Shown one piece after another: positions 60,956-64,000 of a stretch of 64,000 nt of DNA. The stretch is from Sediminihaliea albiluteola. Its GTDB lineage: Bacteria > Pseudomonadota > Gammaproteobacteria > Pseudomonadales > Halieaceae. Each line of letters starts with the position of its first letter. The first letter of the stretch is position 1. The position numbers were made by a program, and so were the translations under genes. Below the pieces are notes generated by a model. The model was given only the letters and a program-made list of their open reading frames with translations, searched no databases and was not told the origin of the DNA. The DNA lies in contig NZ_JACFXU010000013.1 of NCBI RefSeq assembly GCF_014077625.1, positions 372,001 to 436,000 of the forward strand, written 5' to 3'.

Positions 60956-61217
60956 GTCTTTCCTCGCCGATAGCTTGATCGAATACATTTATGCTTAAGC
61001 AACTTGTATGCCAATTTTATGAAAAGCTAGTAGCGCTGGGGCTGGCGAGCCATTGCATTGCTTGCTTATTCCCTAAAGTGTAAAAAAAGCTGACACTAAT
61101 AAGGCTTTTCTTACATCGCGTTAATAGCACCTGCCATGGCAGGTTTGCAGGACTACAAGAGCACACAGCTGCTTCACAAAGGTGGCTGGCATATGGATTT
61201 AGGCTGAGCTAATTATT

Positions 61218-61847
61218 ATGAATATTTTTGACTCTCCATTTTCTGGCATCCCTTTACAGGACCAGATTTCCAACCCAAATATTATCGTTGGACGTCATAG
61301 CTATTACTCAGGTTATTACCATGGGCATAGTTTTGACGACTGTGCGCGCTATTTAGCGGCAGATAGAACAGACGTTGACCAACTGATCATCGGCAGCTTT
61401 TGTTCCATTGGTTCTGGGGCCGTTTTTATGATGGCGGGCAACCAAGGTCATCGACATGACTGGGTAAGTACTTTTCCATTTTTCTATCAAGAGAATGATA
61501 GCTTCGTTGCTGCAAAAGACGGCTTTCAACGCGCAGGTAATACCGTCATAGGCAGTGATGTTTGGATTGGTTCAGAGGCCATGATTATGCCTGGAGTGGC
61601 GATAGGTCACGGGGCAATTATCGCCAGCCGGGCTGTTGTGACTAAAGATGTAGCGGACTACGAGGTGGTTGCTTCAAACCCTGCAAAGCATATTAAGTAC
61701 CGTTTCTCTGAGGAGAACATAAAAATGCTATTAGAAATGCAGTGGTGGACCTGGTCCGATAGTGAATTGAAAGGCTGCATGAATTTACTCTGCTCGACAG
61801 ATATTGAAGGACTGTATCAGCATTGGCTCGCTGAGATCCGCAAATAA
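61218..61847 (+). CDS. catB: CatB-type (xenobiotic) acetyltransferase
   Basis: 209 aa left-handed beta-helix acetyltransferase. It is close to CatB chloramphenicol acetyltransferases, sharing [41 protein letters not shown] (catalytic His) and [15 protein letters not shown]. It would transfer acetyl from acetyl-CoA to chloramphenicol or a related hydroxylated compound. No mobile-element remains lie beside it, so it looks chromosomal. A strong bidirectional terminator follows. Confidence 0.9.
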   Translation: MNIFDSPFSGIPLQDQISNPNIIVGRHSYYSGYYHGHSFDDCARYLAADRTDVDQLIIGSFCSIGSGAVFMMAGNQGHRHDWVSTFPFFYQENDSFVAAKDGFQRAGNTVIGSDVWIGSEAMIMPGVAIGHGAIIASRAVVTKDVADYEVVASNPAKHIKYRFSEENIKMLLEMQWWTWSDSELKGCMNLLCSTDIEGLYQHWLAEIRK

Positions 61848-61886
61848 CAGGTCAAGTTGTTTCTATCAGCCGGGCTTAAAAAAAAA

Positions 61887-61914
61887 GGCCCCACAACATT
61901 GCCGCTGTGGGGCC
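61887..61914. terminator. Strong bidirectional terminator between catB and acnB
   Basis: GGCCCCACA (61887-61895) and TGTGGGGCC (61906-61914) form a perfect 9-bp GC-rich stem. It is followed by TTCTTTATTT on the plus strand and preceded by a run of nine A that serves as the U tract for acnB transcripts. Confidence 0.9.
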
Positions 61915-61999
61915 TTCTTTATTTAGCAAGGACAAGGCATGTCATATCGAGAGATATTCAATGCCTTGCTACTAAGCTGGGTTTTATCGCTAAGTGTTG

Positions 62000-62019
62000 G
62001 CGCCTAATTGATTAGGCGC
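62000..62019. repeat. 9-bp inverted repeat spanning the acnB stop codon
   Basis: GCGCCTAAT (62000-62008) and ATTAGGCGC (62011-62019) form a perfect stem with a 2-nt loop over the last codons of acnB. No U tract follows on the minus strand. It may stabilise the mRNA end. Confidence 0.5.
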
Positions 62020-64000
62020 TAACTTCAGAGATTTCTACCGCAGAAATACGTTTACCTTCTTCCGCACTCTTTTGGAACTCGATGATTTGGTCGAAGTTCA
62101 TATAGCGATAGATTTCAGCTGACATCGCATCCAAGTTCTTGGCGTACTCCATGTACTCTTCCGGAGTAGGTAGCTTGCCAAGTATCGCGCCAACTGCCGC
62201 TAGCTCAGCCGATGTCAGGTAGACATTGGCGCCATCGCCGAGACGGTTGGGGAAGTTGCGCGTCGATGTAGAAAGCACTGTGCTATTAGCTGCTACTCGT
62301 GCTTGGTTACCCATACACAGTGAGCAACCAGGCATCTCTGTGCGAGCACCGGCGGCGCCAAAGATGTTGTAGTAGCCTTCTTCCATCAACAGATGCTCGT
62401 CCATGCGGGTTGGCGGAGCAATCCACATACGGGTCGAGATGCCACCTTTGTGTTGTTGCAGCAACTTACCAGCGGCACGGAAATGGCCGATGTTGGTCAT
62501 GCAGCTTCCGATAAAGACTTCATCAACTTTGTCGCCGGCCACTTCAGACAGCAGCTTGGCATCGTCTGGATCGTTAGGGCAGCAAACGATTGGCTCTTTA
62601 ATTTCAGCCAAGTCAATTTCGATAACTTCTTTGTACTCGGCGTCTGCGTCAGCCTTCATCAGGCTGGGGTTGGCCAGCCACTCTTCCATCTTCTGCGCGC
62701 GACGCTCAAGTGTGCGAGGATCGCCATAACCTTCAGCAATCATAGAGCGCAGTAGTACGACGTTGGAGCGCAGGTACTCGGCGATAGTGTCTTCGTCGAG
62801 GGCGATGGTGCAGCCTGCTGCAGAGCGCTCAGCCGAAGCATCAGAGAGTTCAAAGGCCTGCTCAACGGTAAGGTTTTTCAGTCCTTCAATTTCTAAGATG
62901 TTGCCGGAGAAGATGTTTTTCTTGCCCTTTTTCTCCACTGTCAACAAGCCTTGCTTGATGGCGTAGTAGGGGATGGCGTGCACTAGGTCACGCAGGGTAA
63001 TACCGGGCTGCATGTCGCCTTTAAAGCGCACTAGGATCGACTCAGGCATATCCAGTGGCATAACGCCAGTAGCTGCGGCGAAAGCGACCAAGCCAGAACC
63101 CGCTGGGAAGGAAATACCCATAGGGAAACGGGTGTGTGAGTCACCACCGGTGCCAACCGTGTCGGGCAGCAACATGCGGTTTAGCCAAGAGTGGATGATG
63201 CCGTCGCCGGGGCGCAGTGATACACCGCCGCGGGTCATAATGAAGTCTGGCAGGCTGTGCTGGGTGTCAATATCTACTGGCTTGGGGTAGGCCGCAGTGT
63301 GACAGAAAGACTGCATGGTCAGGTCGGCAGAGAAGCCTAGGCAAGCCAAGTCTTTCAACTCATCGCGGGTCATTGGGCCAGTGGTGTCCTGAGAGCCGAC
63401 AGTAGTCATGCGTGGCTCACAGTAAGTGCCAGGGCGAACGCCCTCTACGCCGCAAGCTTTACCCACCATTTTTTGCGCTAGAGTGTAACCTTTGCCGGTG
63501 TCGACGGGCTGCTCCGGTGTGCGGAACAATGTTGATACAGGCAAGCCAAGCGCTTCGCGTGCACGAGTGGTCAGACCGCGACCAATAATTAAGTTAATTC
63601 GACCGCCGGCACGCACTTCGTCCAGCAGCACGTCAGACTTGAGCTCGAACTCACTGATGGTCTCGCCCGCTTCATTGAGGATTTTGCCTTCATAGACGCG
63701 GATATCGATCACATCGCCCATGTTCAGTTTTTCTACATCAGCTTCAAACACCAGTGCGCCGGCATCTTCCATAGTGTTGTAGAAAATTGGTGCAACTTTG
63801 CCACCGATGCAGATGCCGCCGCCTTTTTTGTTCGGTACGCCGGGGATGTCGTCACCGAAGAACCACAGTACTGAGTTGGTGGCTGATTTGCGTGATGAGC
63901 CGGTACCAACAACGTCACCTACGAAAGCAACGGGCAGTCCTTTGGCTTGAATGTCGGCAATTTGCTGCATGGGGCCAGTCACACCGTGTTCGGCTGGCTC
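62012..64000 (-). CDS. acnB: Aconitate hydratase B, C-terminal part (runs off the window)
   Basis: About 662 residues of the ~865-aa AcnB; the 5' end lies beyond the right edge and the frame is open to the last base. Visible are [23 protein letters not shown]-type sequence of the swivelling domain (here [15 protein letters not shown]), the [4Fe-4S] Cys residues in [12 protein letters not shown] and [11 protein letters not shown], and TRNFPNRLG. It interconverts citrate and isocitrate in the TCA cycle; AcnB also binds mRNA when its cluster is lost. The GTG at 63982 is internal, not the start. Confidence 0.96.
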   Translation of the reverse strand, partial: EPAEHGVTGPMQQIADIQAKGLPVAFVGDVVGTGSSRKSATNSVLWFFGDDIPGVPNKKGGGICIGGKVAPIFYNTMEDAGALVFEADVEKLNMGDVIDIRVYEGKILNEAGETISEFELKSDVLLDEVRAGGRINLIIGRGLTTRAREALGLPVSTLFRTPEQPVDTGKGYTLAQKMVGKACGVEGVRPGTYCEPRMTTVGSQDTTGPMTRDELKDLACLGFSADLTMQSFCHTAAYPKPVDIDTQHSLPDFIMTRGGVSLRPGDGIIHSWLNRMLLPDTVGTGGDSHTRFPMGISFPAGSGLVAFAAATGVMPLDMPESILVRFKGDMQPGITLRDLVHAIPYYAIKQGLLTVEKKGKKNIFSGNILEIEGLKNLTVEQAFELSDASAERSAAGCTIALDEDTIAEYLRSNVVLLRSMIAEGYGDPRTLERRAQKMEEWLANPSLMKADADAEYKEVIEIDLAEIKEPIVCCPNDPDDAKLLSEVAGDKVDEVFIGSCMTNIGHFRAAGKLLQQHKGGISTRMWIAPPTRMDEHLLMEEGYYNIFGAAGARTEMPGCSLCMGNQARVAANSTVLSTSTRNFPNRLGDGANVYLTSAELAAVGAILGKLPTPEEYMEYAKNLDAMSAEIYRYMNFDQIIEFQKSAEEGKRISAVEISEVSA

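Noticed and set aside
63982-63984. GTG at 63982 as the acnB start
   Set aside because: The frame stays open to the window edge with AcnB-like sequence, and AcnB needs about 200 more N-terminal residues.

Overview
The window looks like a chromosomal segment of a marine-type gammaproteobacterium. The gene order leuCDB-asd-fimV-truA-trpF-(trpBA)-accD-folC-SPOR protein-cvpA-purF-metZ is the arrangement known from Pseudomonas and its relatives. The mix of a PEP-CTERM protein, a carboxynorspermidine-type polyamine operon and a type I-F CRISPR system would suit a Cellvibrionales-like lineage. The genus cannot be fixed from the sequence alone. No rRNA or tRNA gene was seen.

Layout. 1-6.2 kb: a membrane-bound DUF457 protein, a class V aminotransferase, pyruvate phosphate dikinase behind HexR-like boxes, and an LLM-type flavin oxidoreductase. 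6.4-13.8 kb: two unknown lipoproteins, an XRE-type regulator with a lysine-rich tail, rlmKL, a CurA-like reductase, a flavodoxin-like protein and a hotdog thioesterase. 13.8-31.6 kb: a LysR regulator divergent from leuCDB, then the long biosynthetic cluster (leucine, aspartate semialdehyde, FimV, pseudouridine, tryptophan, acetyl-CoA carboxylase beta, folate, purine, methionine). 31.6-36.8 kb: a moxR-DUF58-transglutaminase trio and a GNAT/C39 fusion. 37.1-41.6 kb: a leader ORF overlapping speA, followed by carboxynorspermidine dehydrogenase and decarboxylase, an alternative spermidine route. 41.9-56.7 kb: a complete, apparently intact type I-F CRISPR-Cas locus (cas1, cas2-3, csy1-4) with a 104-repeat array. 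56.8-64 kb: an SDR, a DUF885 protein, a beta-carbonic anhydrase, a PEP-CTERM protein, a CatB-type acetyltransferase and the 3' part of acnB, which runs off the right edge.

The most interesting signal lies in the gap between cas2-3 and csy1. On the minus strand there is a degenerate two-repeat mini-CRISPR. Its first pseudo-repeat keeps the exact 8-nt crRNA handle and has a compensatory base-pair change in the hairpin. The second keeps the Csy4 stem-loop. The 25-nt spacer between them matches 14 of 16 PAM-proximal bases of a site just upstream of csy1. That site carries the type I-F CC PAM, and its only two mismatches are at positions 6 and 12, the positions flipped out of type I R-loops. This is the signature of a cas-regulating crRNA-like RNA (CreR type) that would direct the Csy complex to repress its own operon. 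The array also supports the CC PAM internally: two pairs of spacers derive from overlapping protospacers, and in both pairs one spacer shows CC directly before the other's protospacer.
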